NCBI GenBank assembly: GCA_030272585.1 | Contig: BSYQ01000006.1 | Location: 5,667,001 to 5,731,000 of the forward strand | Length of the DNA: 64,000 nt | Direction: 5' to 3' | DNA from: Bryopsis sp. KO-2023 | Taxonomy: Eukaryota > Chlorophyta > Ulvophyceae > Bryopsidales > Bryopsidaceae | In this document: positions 1-18,100 of the stretch, one piece after another | How the letters are laid out: each line of letters opens with the position of its first letter | Numbering within the stretch: the first letter of the stretch is position 1 | The notes under the pieces: generated by a model | Databases searched by the model: none | The model's input: the letters and a program-made list of their open reading frames with translations, nothing else | Told to the model about the DNA's origin: nothing | Program-made: the position numbers and the translations under genes

Positions 1-127
1 CTTGGCTTTGGATGGTTACACTTTGTTGAGTGAGGGTCGAGTTTTCAGCATTGTTTCAAGGATAAATGAAAATCTCGAACCTCGAAAAGAATGACATATA
101 GTTTTGGGTGTTTTGTTTTTGCTTCAG
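1..127 (+). other. intron preceding first visible GPN2 exon
   Basis: This stretch ends in a T-rich tract and an AG (126-127) that serves as acceptor for the GPN2 exon starting at 128. I see no coding segment that fits the missing N-terminal half of GPN2 (P-loop and switch I), so those exons should lie before the window. Confidence 0.6.
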
Positions 128-1733
128 AGGGCTGCTACTTCATCTTCGACTGCCCTGGACAAGTAGAGCTGTTCACCTTGCATGACAGCCTCAAGCAAAT
201 CATAGAAAATCTTACTAATAAAATGGCATATCGTTTAGTGGCCGTACATCTGGTCGACGCTCATTTATGCAGTGCTCCAAACAAGTAAGCATTTCTTTTT
301 CTCGAATCTTATTATTTTTGAAAATCCCTGGAAAAGAAGTGGAATAAAATGTGCTTGGCTATGAGTGTCAAACTTTACTTTTGTTTGAAATGATCGAAAA
401 ATCATTGCTCAAGATGTGGGGTTCATGGAGTCTCCTTTATTTTATTTTATTTTATTCCTTTATTTTATTGTTATTATTTATTATCTATTTTGTTTTGTTT
501 GCTCATCCACTGTAGACATGAACTGAAACGGCGTTATTCCTTCTTGTACGAGTAAGTGTTTTATTACTGTTCTTGCAGATATGTCAGTGCTTTGTTGCTT
601 TCACTGAGCACCATGCTGCACATGGAGCTTCCCCATGTGAATGTTCTGTCTAAAATGGATTTGATAAAACTGTATGGAGAGTTAGGTATGGCCTCAATAT
701 CTGCTTCTCCTGCTTATTTCTTATTTCTTCTTCTTACTGTTTCCATTTTATGAATACTCAACTGTTTTGCGTGAAGAAGAAATAGAGCAAAATTATACCA
801 CCAGTCTTTTTCTTCTTTCACTTGCAAAATTATCTACTTGTATCTTTCAACTTGTGGGTTTTTAGGGGGGGGTTCTATTTTTAGATTTCTTAAAGTGCTT
901 TTATTTATTTATTTATTGTTTTTTTCCCCGACTGGGGGAACTGTAGCGTTTCGATTGGACTTCTACATGGAGGCCCAAGATCTGTCCATGTTATCAACAG
1001 CCCTCGAACAGGACAAATCCCTTTCGAGAAAATTCAGGTTCGATTGCATTTTTTTTTCACTTTTTCTGCAGAAATTTGAAACAAAAATGAAGCATTCGTG
1101 GTGGCCTTTCGTGGAAATCATCATCTCTGGATCTGTTTTTGTCGCCTTATTTTGTGGGGTGGCGATTGTAGGGATTTAAGTTCGGAATTGTGCGAGGTGG
1201 TGGAAGAATTTGGGCTGGTTGGTTTCACACCCTTGGCTATTGAGGTATTTGATGAAAAAGAGAAAAAAAAAATGTGGATCTTCTTGTTTTCACAAACATT
1301 AACAGAGTTTCAAGTCTGTTACCTGTGGACGGTCAGAAAAATGCACAAAAAGAAAAAGAATGAAAGTGGAAATCCAATTGAATAACACCAGGAATTACCC
1401 CCATGGAAACCTCAAATTGAGGTCATTTTGACGCCCCCCCTCCCCCCCCCCTTTTCCCCTCTTTCAATTCATGTCCGTGTTTCTCCCAATTTTTTGTTAA
1501 TTTTATTTATATGTTTCGTGAAGGACAAGAAGAGCATCGCCCATTTGGTTCAAATCATCGATAAAGCCAACGGATTCGTTTTCACCGATCTCGCCAAGAA
1601 AACGCCCTATCCAGAGTTTGAGTATGCGGAAAAGCTTGGGGATTCGCACGATGTGTGGCAATCTTATCAAGACAAATATGTGGATCGTGATGTCAATGAA
1701 AGGATGGAGGTCGATGATGAATCTGGAACGTAA
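128..1733 (+). CDS. GPN2: GPN-loop GTPase 2 (C-terminal part; 5' end outside window)
   Basis: Five exons join in phase: 128-284, 579-685, 947-1037, 1172-1244 and 1524-1733 (stop included), giving about 212 C-terminal residues. The first exon carries FDCPGQVEL, the G3 motif of GPN GTPases. NVLSKMDL in the second is the G4 base-recognition motif, and a later segment FTPLAIE precedes the family's C-terminal helix (DKANGFVF). The order and spacing follow human GPN2 closely. GPN proteins are cytoplasmic dimeric GTPases that help assemble and import RNA polymerase II and III; that role comes from family knowledge. The tail (roughly the last 35 residues) is acidic and less conserved. The N-terminal P-loop exons are missing only because the window starts inside the gene. 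Confidence 0.93.
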
Positions 1734-2917
1734 AAATCATGGCTGGAAAGAGGAAAAAAAGAGATCTAGACAATGGGAGGAAGGAAAAGAAATAGAGGAA
1801 AAAATTACAGTCAGGAAATGGGGAATTCGACGAAGGGTCGATTTTTTCCAGAATAAAGGGATCATAACTTGCTTGATGAAATGTGTGTCAACTTTCCCTT
1901 GGTATTCTGTGAATACTCTAGTTTTTTTTGGGGGGGGGCTTTGCGTGGTGATTAGACTGTCCATCTTGCATCGCCTCGTAGTAATACAGGGATTCGTGTT
2001 CTTCAGTATCTAAGCGTTTCTGATTCTGCAGGGAATAACAGACAATGTTTTTTTTGGCAGCAGCTATGGAGTACCTTATAAAACTTTATAGTTGATCAAG
2101 AAGCAGGGCATTTGGCCCAAACTAAGATATTAACAGCACATAGGGAGGATTGGTAGAGAAAGTGTACGTTCAAGGAGCCCTGTAATGAGGGATTTGAGAA
2201 ACAACACGTTCACTTTCCGTCCATTACCTCTTGAGGAGTTGCAGAAACAAGACGTTGGGTGCAAAAATAGTAAAGCACGCACATCGATTTATTAACCTGA
2301 CCAATTGAGCAGTTGAATGCATCAAGAATATTGGGAGTCTGGATGTTGGACCAAATACTGGGAGATTCGCAAAAAATTGATCCGAACGAAAAACAGCCAG
2401 TCAATATCAATGACATAAAAATTGTCAAATCGTGCCAAATTCTTTGCGCGCGTGATTCATGACCACGATTCTTAAATCCGATCGAGGAGCCCTTTTTTCT
2501 CGTGCCTATGTTAGCCCGATTGTGCAGAGGCCGACGATCCGCTGTCCATCTACCGCAATCCTTGGTGAAATTCTACGCTGCTTCCGGTCACGATTCTGGC
2601 GGAGCCAGTTTGCTGGTGAGGCTCCCTGACGACTTTTGAGTTGCCGCCCATCGAATTCAAAGCCGTCATTCCCTCTAGCTGATTCAACCCAGATATCAAA
2701 CTTGCCATTTCGTCCACATGCACATGGTCGGATGGGCTGAAACCAGACTTTCAACCTCAAGAATTAACAACATCTGTTACAAGACGATACTGTGCATTGC
2801 TTTCATGAAGACTGTTTCTGTTTATTGACCACCAAGGCATCAGAAGCTCAGAGTGGAGTTCCCAGTTCCAGCTCAAGTGGAGGCGGTAGCGTCGGGAAAT
2901 GGCAAACCGATCGAATT
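1734..2917. other. intergenic: GPN2 3' flank and RAP-gene 5' flank
   Basis: An AATAAA at 1852-1857, about 120 bp past the GPN2 stop, is a plausible poly(A) signal. There is a T8/G10-type homopolymer junction near 1922-1939. The open frame of the downstream RAP protein extends upstream of its first ATG to about 2792 with a Ser/Gly-rich stretch, so a 5' exon encoding a targeting peptide may lie here. I could not place its donor. No other gene is seen. Confidence 0.4.
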
Positions 2918-5148
2918 ATGAAGAAATGGAGCTCTGCTGTCTTCCCTGGACGGCGAGGAGACCGCCCATCCAAGAAGCCAAACGGTGGAACAAATTACCA
3001 TGACCTCTCGATTAAAACGATGGAGGCCTTGGCAAAAGGCAATCTAAATTATGTGGATGCTGCCGATGTGCTGCGATGTTGTGCAAGAATCAACTACCAT
3101 TCGAACGATCTGATTCGAAGCCTTGTGGTGGAAATTTTGCATTCCAATTCGATCGGGTCGTTGAATTGCACTCAGTTGAGTGGAATAGCTCTGTCATTGG
3201 CAAAGCTGAAATGGGGATTGAAAGGGAAGCTGGGTGGAAGCTGCTTTGGCGACAAATCCAAGCCTGATGTGTTGTTCATGCAGTGCGTTGAGGGAATCAC
3301 CCAACGGTGGGATCAGCCAGATCTGGCTGATCAATCGCTGGTTACAGTTTTGTCAGCCATAGGCAAGTGGGGACCGACATGGATTAACCAGAACAAAGAG
3401 ATGGTGAGCTGTCTGGTGGAGGAGGGTTGCAGGAGAACTCGTTTAAGCAACTACTCGATTGGCCAGCTGACTGCTATTGTGCATAGTGTGGGAACCTTGG
3501 GTTGTGCTAGTGAAGATGCTGTGTCCAGTTTAGTCGACGAGGTTTGCAGGGGCAATCGGTTGAGTGAGCTCAATCCATCGGGGGTGGCTTTGGTTGTGTA
3601 TGGCCTGGGATCGACTGGATTGAATTATTCAGAGCAGATTTATGAATTGGTGGAAAAGGCGCTTCAACCATCTACGCTAGCCAACATGTCCAATCAAGGA
3701 CTGTGCATGCTGTTGACTGGGTTTGAGAAGATGGGCGTCCGGAATTCAGAGCTGTTGCTGCCGATAGTTCGAGAAGCTGCCATCCCTCCAAGACTGGAAA
3801 GAATGGGGTTGTTGGATTTCCTTGGAATTTTCCACTCGTACGGTCGGACTTATCTGCGACTGGCACCAGGGCCAATCCTGGAAAGAATAGTTCAAGCTTT
3901 TTTGGCCAAGGGTCTCATCGATGGCTTGGGCAATCGGGATCTGTTGAACGTGATGAGGTGCCTTGCAATGTGCAAGTACGATCGCACCGAAATTTGGGAA
4001 AAACTCATATCTGAGGCAAGCAAAGGCAACCGTGTGGATCAATTCACACCGAAAGATGTCTCGACGCTGTGTTGGGTTATGGCGACCAGCGGGGTGTATG
4101 ATCCGGAGCTTTTCAAGCTCCTCATCGATCGATATTGTGCAGTGTTGGATGCTTCCTCGGTTGCTGAACTCAGAATAGGCGTCGGTCAAGTGGTCCATTC
4201 CTGTGCTCAGCTTCGTTACAGAGCCTCGGACCTCACGGCAATGTTGTGGAATTTGATGAAGGAAAACACGAGGGTGGCCCCGTTGCAATTGGCTCAGTTT
4301 CTGTGGATGATGGGGGTGATCGGGTGGCTGAGGAAAGATCAGTACGAGTTGATGGAAGGCCTGAAGGGAGCGTATGTCGATGCTGACCCTTCCTGCCATA
4401 AAAAAATGCAACAATTCGTGAAAGATCTGAAACTGTACGCTAGGGCTAGGAAATGGGGCAGACTGGGTATCATCGATGAGGTGGTCCCCACCACTGAGTA
4501 TGGATTGGATGAACTGGGGAAGCCGTGTCCGTTCGTGCATGAAGTGGGCTCGTTGCTGACGAAACTGAACGTGGGGCATTTCTACATGCGTGTGTTGGGG
4601 GTGGTGAATGGGTTTGTGTTTTCTGTCCCGAAGCGAGCGGTGGTGTTGACTCTACATTCTGGGGCTTTTGTGTTCAATGTGAGGGAGCGGCAGTTAAAGC
4701 TCATCGGGCCCCTTGCTGCCAAAATCATCAGCATGGAGAAAATCGGATACAAAGTGAGTGATAACAGAGCGTATCTTTGCCTTGTTTTGGGACTCTTCTT
4801 GTTACGTATGTGTGAACACCACTGTTGGTATGCTTGGCATAGAATGAAGCAACATTCTGCCATGAACCAGCCGTCCAAAATTGTGTTCACTGTGTTGGTG
4901 ATTTTCAGAAAATCACCAAGAGATGGATGTCCTTATCAAATTTGGCTGAACATCTCACCATCATGGTAATGATTGCTTGAGCAACTGTTCTCTAAGATGA
5001 GCAATTTGTCTAGGTGGGTTGCGTTGCATATCACCAATGGAAGGCCCTTGATGAAACTGGGAAGACTGAACTCCTCTTGACAGCCATGGAATATGCTGGG
5101 AAACACATACCCCCTCCCCCCGAAAAAAAATCTAAAAAAAGTTTTTGA
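2918..5148 (+). CDS. RAP-domain putative organelle RNA-binding protein
   Basis: Two exons, 2918-4753 and 5014-5148, join in phase 0 to give about 656 aa. The body is a run of alpha-helical repeats with recurring LxxxxxxLxxLGxxS/N-type segments, the degenerate helical repeat style seen in FASTK/OPR-like proteins. The last 100 residues form an RAP domain: a beta-rich part (VVLTLHSGAFVFNV), then ISMEKIGYK, and across the splice VGCVAYHQWKAL, which matches the family's GxxVxxVPYxxW core. RAP proteins act on organelle RNA (splicing, stability, rRNA processing) in plastids or mitochondria. The target here is inferred only. The first in-frame ATG is used, but the frame stays open to about 2792, so an upstream exon with a transit peptide is likely. 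The protein ends in a short Pro/Lys-rich tail. Confidence 0.82.
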
Positions 5149-5517
5149 AGCACTTGGTGGGCTTCTTGTAATACAAAATGTTCACAAGGTACCAATCGAC
5201 TTACAATCTCCGTTCACACAAATCACACTTCCAATCAAAACACTCCATTCATAAAGTCAGCCACAGTTGCAACCTAACGATCACCGAATCTGATATCATC
5301 ATGGCAGGTCAAAAATGGAATTGAACTGGCAACCTATCTAACACGTTTCTTTATCTAGATCAGAAACCCAGCAATCGACGATTGTTTCATGCGTTCGGGA
5401 TTCTTCCTATCAAAAACCCACCTTATCTTTAGCACACCCTACAATGTCAAAACTGGAGCTCTGGACGACCGCTCAACTGGCTGAGCATCCCCCAATTTTC
5501 CTCTTTTGCAATGCAAA
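5149..5517. other. convergent intergenic region with tRNA-like fragments
   Basis: This region separates the 3' ends of the RAP gene (+) and the MFS gene (-). On the minus strand near 5300-5330 a B-box-like AGTTCAATTCC occurs, and the right part (from 5455) belongs to a tRNA-like element described separately. No protein-coding exon is seen. Confidence 0.4.
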
Positions 5518-5555
5518 TCACAGAGGCTTCGATCCCTGGTTGGGGTCAGAGCTCC
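5455..5555 (+). repeat. tRNA-like (possibly SINE-derived) element
   Basis: The 101-bp segment is closed by a perfect 9-bp terminal pairing (GGAGCTCTG at 5455-5463 with CAGAGCTCC at 5547-5555). It contains a D-arm-like GCTC-AACTGGCT-GAGC and a B-box-like GGCTTCGATCCC. The spacing between the B box and the 3' stem is too long for a functional tRNA, and the T stem is poorly paired. I therefore read it as a decayed tRNA or a tRNA-derived short element. It overlaps the last dozen codons of the minus-strand MFS gene. Confidence 0.4.
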
Positions 5556-7159
5556 CCTCCAAAATTTCTATTCTGTGTGGTTTGTTATCCTTGTGTTGGA
5601 GAGGGTCTTTAACGAAAAACAGCAGCATCCCCCCAAATCCCATCAGGCAACCCACCACCAGGGATACGCCATAGTATGTTGAAATCCCACTCTCCGCTGA
5701 GCTTTTATCAACCATGTGGCCAGTTATCCAGGGCCCCACGAATCCTCCCAGCATGGCCATCGTATTAAACAAGGCCAACCCCATAGCTTTTGCATGGAGG
5801 GGCATATGCGAAATCACGAGGGAAAGCAACAAAGCAAACGGAGCATAGCACGCAATCGTCCCCACACAATACGCCATGAATCCCCACACCACCCCGAGTT
5901 TTGCCAGAACGGGGAAAGTAGCAAAGAAGGCTGCACATATGACTGTGGTCATCCCAGCGATCCGCGCCCTATCCCCCGTTTTCTGAGATATCCAGGCGAC
6001 CAGATAGGAAGCTATCACCGCAATCACGAAAGGTACTGCCGACAGCGCAACAGCATTCAATCCCAGCGATTTTGAAACTGAGCATGTCTTGGAATTGGTG
6101 GAATCAGTGCCATCCTGGGCATTTCCTTCGTCCCCCAAAAATGCATGCACGATTAATGTGGTGAAGTACAGCACCACATGCATCCCCACATTTCGAATGA
6201 AGGCAGCCAGCACCAGACACCAGTACCACCCCGATCGAGCGACATCCCTCAAATTAGTAACCACTTGCACTGCGATCTGTCTTGGATCAACAGGCAGCGC
6301 ATCGCTGGTCACTGTCGATTTGATGTTACTGAGCAGCCAGGATTTCTCAGCGGATGTCAAAAAGTTAGAGGAGGGAATGTTTCTAGGCCAGAAAAAGAAC
6401 ACATAGACCCCAAGGAAAATAGGGAATATCCCCTCCACCAAAAAGAGCCACCTCCACCCAGAAATTCCCATCCAGCCGTCCAGCGAAAGCAGCCCCACCG
6501 CAATCGGGGACGAAAGCGGCAAAGACATGATGAGGGCCATCTCCAAAACCGCGAGTGGCAAAGTTTGCAGACGCTCGGGGAAGAAAATTGTATAATGATA
6601 CCAAAGTCCAGGAAACGTCCCAGCCTCGGCGAAGCCCAAGGCGACGCGGAGAACATAAAACTGTGCCGGGCTATTGACGAAAGCCATTGCCGACGCTACT
6701 ATTCCCCAGAACACCATGATTACTCCCAGCCAGACTGGGGCCCCGAGCCGAGTGAGTATGACGTTGCTCGGGATTTGGAAAGTTGAGTACCCGACGTAAA
6801 ACAGGCCTGCCCCGAATCCATACGCAGGCATGGACAGCTTCAAATCCGCACAGAAGGAGTTCGCTGCGAATCCCAAGTTTCCTGAAGCCCCATATACTTG
6901 CCACTATCACGACCTCTCCCCACAAACCGATGACTCGCAACAACGCCGTGTCGAAACCGACAAAACAGTGGAATCAAACACGAACACAAGAAGAAGAATA
7001 CGAACCTCTGTCCATGTAACAAAAAAGCACGATCAAGACGCCTACTGGCAGGAGCCTCGCGTACAGTTTCTTCAGCACTCTTTGCTCGGATACATCATCC
7101 CCCTGTGCCAGAAGCACAGAGGTCTCTCCCTGGACATCAGGTGTTGAGCGTTCCGCCAT
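5518..7159 (-). CDS. MFS transporter, anion:cation symporter (ACS) family
   Basis: Two exons on the minus strand, 7159-7006 and 6881-5518, join in phase 1 (donor GTTCGT, acceptor TTCAG) to give about 505 aa. Around the junction the protein reads LLPVGVLIVLFCYMDR then GNLGFAANSF, the typical first helix and loop of ACS transporters. Later signatures include LRVALGFAEAGTFPGL (helix 4), SGWRWLFLVEGIFPI (helix 6), a central Ser/Thr-rich cytoplasmic loop and six further helices. ACS members carry organic anions (hexuronates, tartrate, phthalate, allantoate, or phosphate in SLC17) with protons or sodium. The substrate cannot be read from sequence. It looks closer to bacterial and fungal ACS permeases than to plastid ANTR proteins. 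The C-terminal dozen residues derive from a tRNA-like element, so the ancestral stop may have been elsewhere. Confidence 0.88.
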
Positions 7160-7458
7160 ATTAACGGCCCGAAAAAACTACTTGCATGTGGCAAAGAAAA
7201 AACAGACTGTGTCGAGTATTTGAGAATTGGTGGCGGAAGGACAGATTGTTCCGACACACGTGGTTTTGGTACAAATCTAGTGTTAGACTAATCGACCTCC
7301 GACGTGGCATTTTTTTTTTGCTGGTGTTGGGCGCTGTCTGGTTTCCGCTGGTGTCTGGCGCGAAAGGTTTCCGTCCGTGTTGGCAGGCAGGGAAGTGTTA
7401 CAGGGAATCTTTTTTTTCTTTTCTGAGGCTTGCTCTGGTTGGAGGAGAATCGGCCGCC
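7160..7458. promoter_or_regulatory. shared divergent promoter region (MFS / TRM4)
   Basis: The two start codons are head-to-head 299 bp apart, so both core promoters must lie here or overlap the 5' UTRs. It contains a T11 tract near 7311 and a GC-richer part toward the TRM4 start. No clear TATA box is seen. The TRM4 ATG sits in a textbook strong initiation context (GCCGCCATGG). Confidence 0.4.
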
Positions 7459-13550
<6,092 letters not shown>

Positions 13551-15156
13551 TCAGCAGAATCACATTTTGGTGAGAAACTGTTTCTTTTTTTTGCTGAAGG
13601 GATGCTGGAAATACGAAAAAAAAGCAGTGATTTAATTCTAGGGGTGCTGATTTTTCTTTTCGTGTTTTGAATATAGGTGGCAGTGTGAGATATTGCATCG
13701 AATGGAAGCAGAGCAATGGATGGATGGAGGGTTTCATGGGGAAAGTTGATGGGACGTGGTCAAAAATTTGTTTTCCTTTTTTTTTTAAACGTGTAATGAT
13801 GGATTTCTGGTGCCTCCCAGCACCACTTCCATAAACTCCCGCACCAGCACAAGATTTCATTTTTGCACAGAAAGACCAACTGGCAAGGAATTGTCATAAA
13901 TTCTATCATGTTATTGTGCTATCTTTGGGGAACGACCACACAACAAAGAAAACCTGACAAAAACTTTTTTTGAAATCTTTACTTTAGAAAAGTGCAACAG
14001 CTGTTAACTGGTCTTAACTGGCATCTAAATGAGTCTGTTTTGGGGTAACCAAGTGGGTTGAGTAAATGGAACTGATCGGGCTGAGGGACTGATTGTGGAT
14101 TGACCGATTGAGCAACAGGAAGACTGAAACTGAACTCATAAGAGTATGATGAATATTGGTTGGCAAGTCCCACCCTCTGGTCCCTATTCCCCCCCGACCC
14201 TGGAAAAAACAAGTGGATGGTGGATCACCACCAACCTCCGAGTGATAGAGGTGGAATCGAACAGTCAGAATTGATTGCGAATGATCATAGTGAATTGGAC
14301 TCATCCTTGGGTCACCACATGTCGTTGAATTTGATCTTTTCCCCTCCCCGTTGTTCCATCCTGAAAGAAAGCCCTTACAGATATTCCTATCTGTGAGGAT
14401 GCTAACCAATTACTGCCAGGGCTCCTCAGGTTCCAACACCATCAAAGCCAAGACCAGCAAAGGAATCTTGAGAGTGTTGCACTTGGAAAACTTTTGTGTT
14501 GGATTGTGGGAAAGCACCCAAACAAAGAAAAACGCAAATCACATTTTTTTTATCCTGAAAATATTGTGTCTGCTTGGTGGGTGGCACCTCTGATGGGTCA
14601 GTCTTTCTTTTTCGCACATGAAGGATAAAAAAATATTTGTTGGGACTGCTTTGGAAAAAGAAGAGAGATTGGATCCAAAAGGACCCTTCTGCACAATATC
14701 TTGATTTGCCAAATCCCTCATTGTTCAAAAGTCTAGGAGTGCGCAACATCAGCAAACAAATCACAGGCAGAGGTGGGAGATAGAAAGAGTGATTCTGTGA
14801 TGACAAGAAAGAAAGAAAAGAGTGAGAAAGTGGCAAACAGAGAAGTGCAGAGAAAAAAAAATGTGTACGTAGTGATTTACACTTTTATCCCCCCGAAAAT
14901 CAGAGCAGCAAATACAATTGTTGCCAAACAAAAACAAAAACGAAACCAGGTCAACAAGGTGTCTTGCAGATGTGATGCAAACCCACAAAAGACCACCACC
15001 CACCAATATTTACGAAACAGCAAGGCGGCGATCGCCCCCATCACAAAATAAGAAAAAAAAAACACCAACAATGCCCCCATCACAAACTAAGAAAAAAAAT
15101 ACCAATGAAGTGTATTCCCCAGAAAGGCGAAACTTGAACTTGGATAGTGCTCCGAT
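13551..15156. other. convergent intergenic region, TRM4 and AAAP 3' flanks
   Basis: This 1.6-kb stretch lies between two gene 3' ends. It is AT-rich with A and T tracts and short ORFs on both strands that show no family resemblance and no splice-compatible continuation. It probably holds the two 3' UTRs. I see no RNA gene or repeat array. Confidence 0.45.
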
Positions 15157-18100
15157 CTAGAAACAATAAATAGGACTTTCCTTGGCAAGTATCCAAGATT
15201 GTGCAACCAGTCCGTGGAACATGAAAACTACAGTTAGCACCCAGTAAAACGGAACGATAATTCTGCTGCAAAGACTCCCTTCATCGAATCGCTGCGACAG
15301 CATAGCGGGAAGAGTGAAACCGATTATCGTGGAGGTGGTGGATCCGATGAGGCTGACCAGCCACACCACCGAACTGACGGACAACGAAATGAGGCATGCA
15401 CAGATTGTAACGCCATAGGTGATCGCGTAGAACATCCACCCAGTGGGTTGCTGCGATCCTCCAAACAGGTCAGACAAGTTTTCTCGCAGGGCCCAGTTTT
15501 CCATGGGGTATATGAGCATCAGTTTGATGGCATAACCCACAGTTATGATGTAGCTCAGGGATCGAGCGGAGGCTGGGCTCATGAACTGAGATAGGGATGA
15601 GTAGCTGAGGTTCAGCAGAATGTCCCCCCGAGTGTCGTCTCCGAAAGTGAACATCGCTGTATTGCCCACAGCGAAATAGAGGACGCTCGTGGCAGCTACG
15701 GCGATTCGAATCGATTTCACCATCCCGAAGGATGTGTAATCCTTCAACTCGTTCATCTGAAAAGAAAACGGGAAAAAAGAGTGGGAAAAACAAAAACAAA
15801 ACGTACTCGCAGTTGATCTTTTTTTGCCCCTTTTTCAAGCAAAGTCATTAGATTCTGTACTCAGAGGTCGGGCTCCACTTCCTCGGATTCACACGATCTT
15901 TGTTTAGTTTTATGGGGCGTCAGAATATTCCGTGGCATTCTTGCCTTATCATTGACATGTAAAAAAAAGCACCCCCCCAAAAAAACCCTCCTTCGAACAA
16001 AGAAAAAAAGCATCCCGCGAAAATTTGACTCACCAGGGGAGGAATGTTGTAATATCCAATGTAGGCAAACCATAGAATGGAGAAGCCATCAAGAGCAATA
16101 TTTACACCGCAATTGTTCATTTTGGTGTCGATTTCGGTGTTGAGTCCAGCTTGGAAGTCGGCACCTTTCCCTGCAGATTGAGCCAGAATCATCAACACAG
16201 TCATGAACCCTCCGAATGTGAATGCCAGAGCAACTGCGAAACCACTGCTCCCAGTCAGATGGTGAAGCCTCTTCTGTAGAACCAATGGCTGCAGTACTAA
16301 GATGCACACCAACGACACCTGGAAAGATCCGAGAAAAAACAAAACAAAACAAAAAAACAGCCAGAAACGTTGATCAACTCCTTTCATGCTCTAGTCAAAT
16401 GAAAACACTCCAAAAAAGAAACACACCAGAAAACTAATGAAAGCTAAATGGAGATGTGTTGAAAAAAATATTCAGGAAAAACCTTCATTTGGCATTCATT
16501 TGGAGAAAATCAAAACAAGAAGGGTTCATCTCAAATGCAAAATCGTATCGCTGTTGACGAGGCAAAAAGAAAAAAAAATCAAGAAACAAATTGATAAATT
16601 AACAAACGAATCGGAAATAAAAATGATAGAAGAATTTGGCGTTTCAAACTCCAACCATCTTTGATAATCTATCAAAAAAATCATTGTTGAAAGTGAGGAT
16701 CTGTGGTGGGACAATACTTACAGTGAACCAGCGACTCAAATACCAAACTTCCCCAGGAGCAACTCCAGCTAAGCTTGTCAGAACTCCTCGTCTGTCATCC
16801 GTACCCACCAAGACATCCCCGATGACTATCAAGTAAACGATCAGAATGCCTGTTAAAAAAAACCACAGAGATTTCGTTTGATTTTACTGCGTGACTACTT
16901 ATGGGGGTAACAAGTCGTGGCCTTTTTCATTACTATTATTAGTACATTGAGACTTCTAGCCAAAGAATTATTATTTTTTTTGTTTTCATCAATACAAAAG
17001 CAACCGATTTTTGGGTGTTACAATTCAAACCCCATCCCTTGGCAATACGGGAGGTGCTTACTAACAAAAAAAAACACCTTATATTTATTTTTTATTTTTC
17101 GCGACCTTTATTTGGTGTCTTGAAAAATATGTATGATTGGCCGACTTTCCTTCTGCGTTTTCTGAAGTCTTGACAAAATTGAGTTCGAAGTTACAGTCAC
17201 ATTCATGCAACACTGAAAAACACTGCTAATGCTTTGTTCTGTTTTTTGTTTTTTTTTCATTTCTGGGAAGCATAAAAGAAAGAAAAAATAATATATTGTT
17301 CTGTTCACTTTGTGAACTCTTACCAAAATTGTTCACAATTATCGAAACTTGTGACAAGACCCCCACCCAATGTCCCAGCTCATGCCTTGACACTTCAGTC
17401 AGCGTTCTCCATCCCGATATATGGCAAGCTCTGTGCGATTCAAAATAATAGTCACCACCACGCCTCTACCAATAAAAATATATTATATACTTTCAGGAAA
17501 GATTCCACAATGAGCTAGTGAACTGTTCGGAATACTGGAAAATATCCTTTCCCCTCGCCCCCCAAAAAAACAGAAAAGGAAAAAAGAAACTGTTGAAAAC
17601 TGTATCAGTCGACTCTATGGTATTTAACAATCAACTTTTCTTTTCCCAATTTTTTTTTCTATAAATACATATTTTCAGGGGCGACGCTATTCAGATTTCA
17701 GTTTTATAAGCATCCTTTCGATGCTTTTCTTTTCTTTTCTGGGGGAGGGGGTGGGGGGTTAAGGTACATGACACTCAAAGAACCTTTTTGATCAAGGGAT
17801 GTCAGGTGTAATCACCACCAATTCATGAATGGATGAATTCTCAATACTACCCCACCTGATGACAATTTCTTGGCCAACACAGCACATGTAAGCCACGAAA
17901 GCAAGAAACCCAGAACTCAAAAAGAATCCCATCTCTGCAAACCCGTGGGGAAGGGACATCATTCCTGTAAGCATACCAACCACGACGCAAATCATACCAA
18001 GTCTTCGACCATGTATATATACGGAGCGTCAGCACTTGCAAGCGAAAACCAAACTTGTTTCACTTTTGGGTAGGGATATTGTTGTTCTCCCTACCTGAGC

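Noticed and set aside
3746-4579. 277-codon open frame on the minus strand
   Set aside because: It lies entirely opposite the RAP-domain exon, is rich in His/Gln as antisense frames of Leu-rich genes are, and shows no domain or splice context.
5455-5555. Functional tRNA gene
   Set aside because: Terminal stem and D-arm look right, but the T stem is mismatched, the distance from the B box to the 3' stem is too long, and no clean anticodon loop forms.
5716-6786. Plus-strand ORFs opposite the MFS gene
   Set aside because: Antisense shadows of the transmembrane coding sequence, with low-complexity His/Pro/Arg content and no family match.
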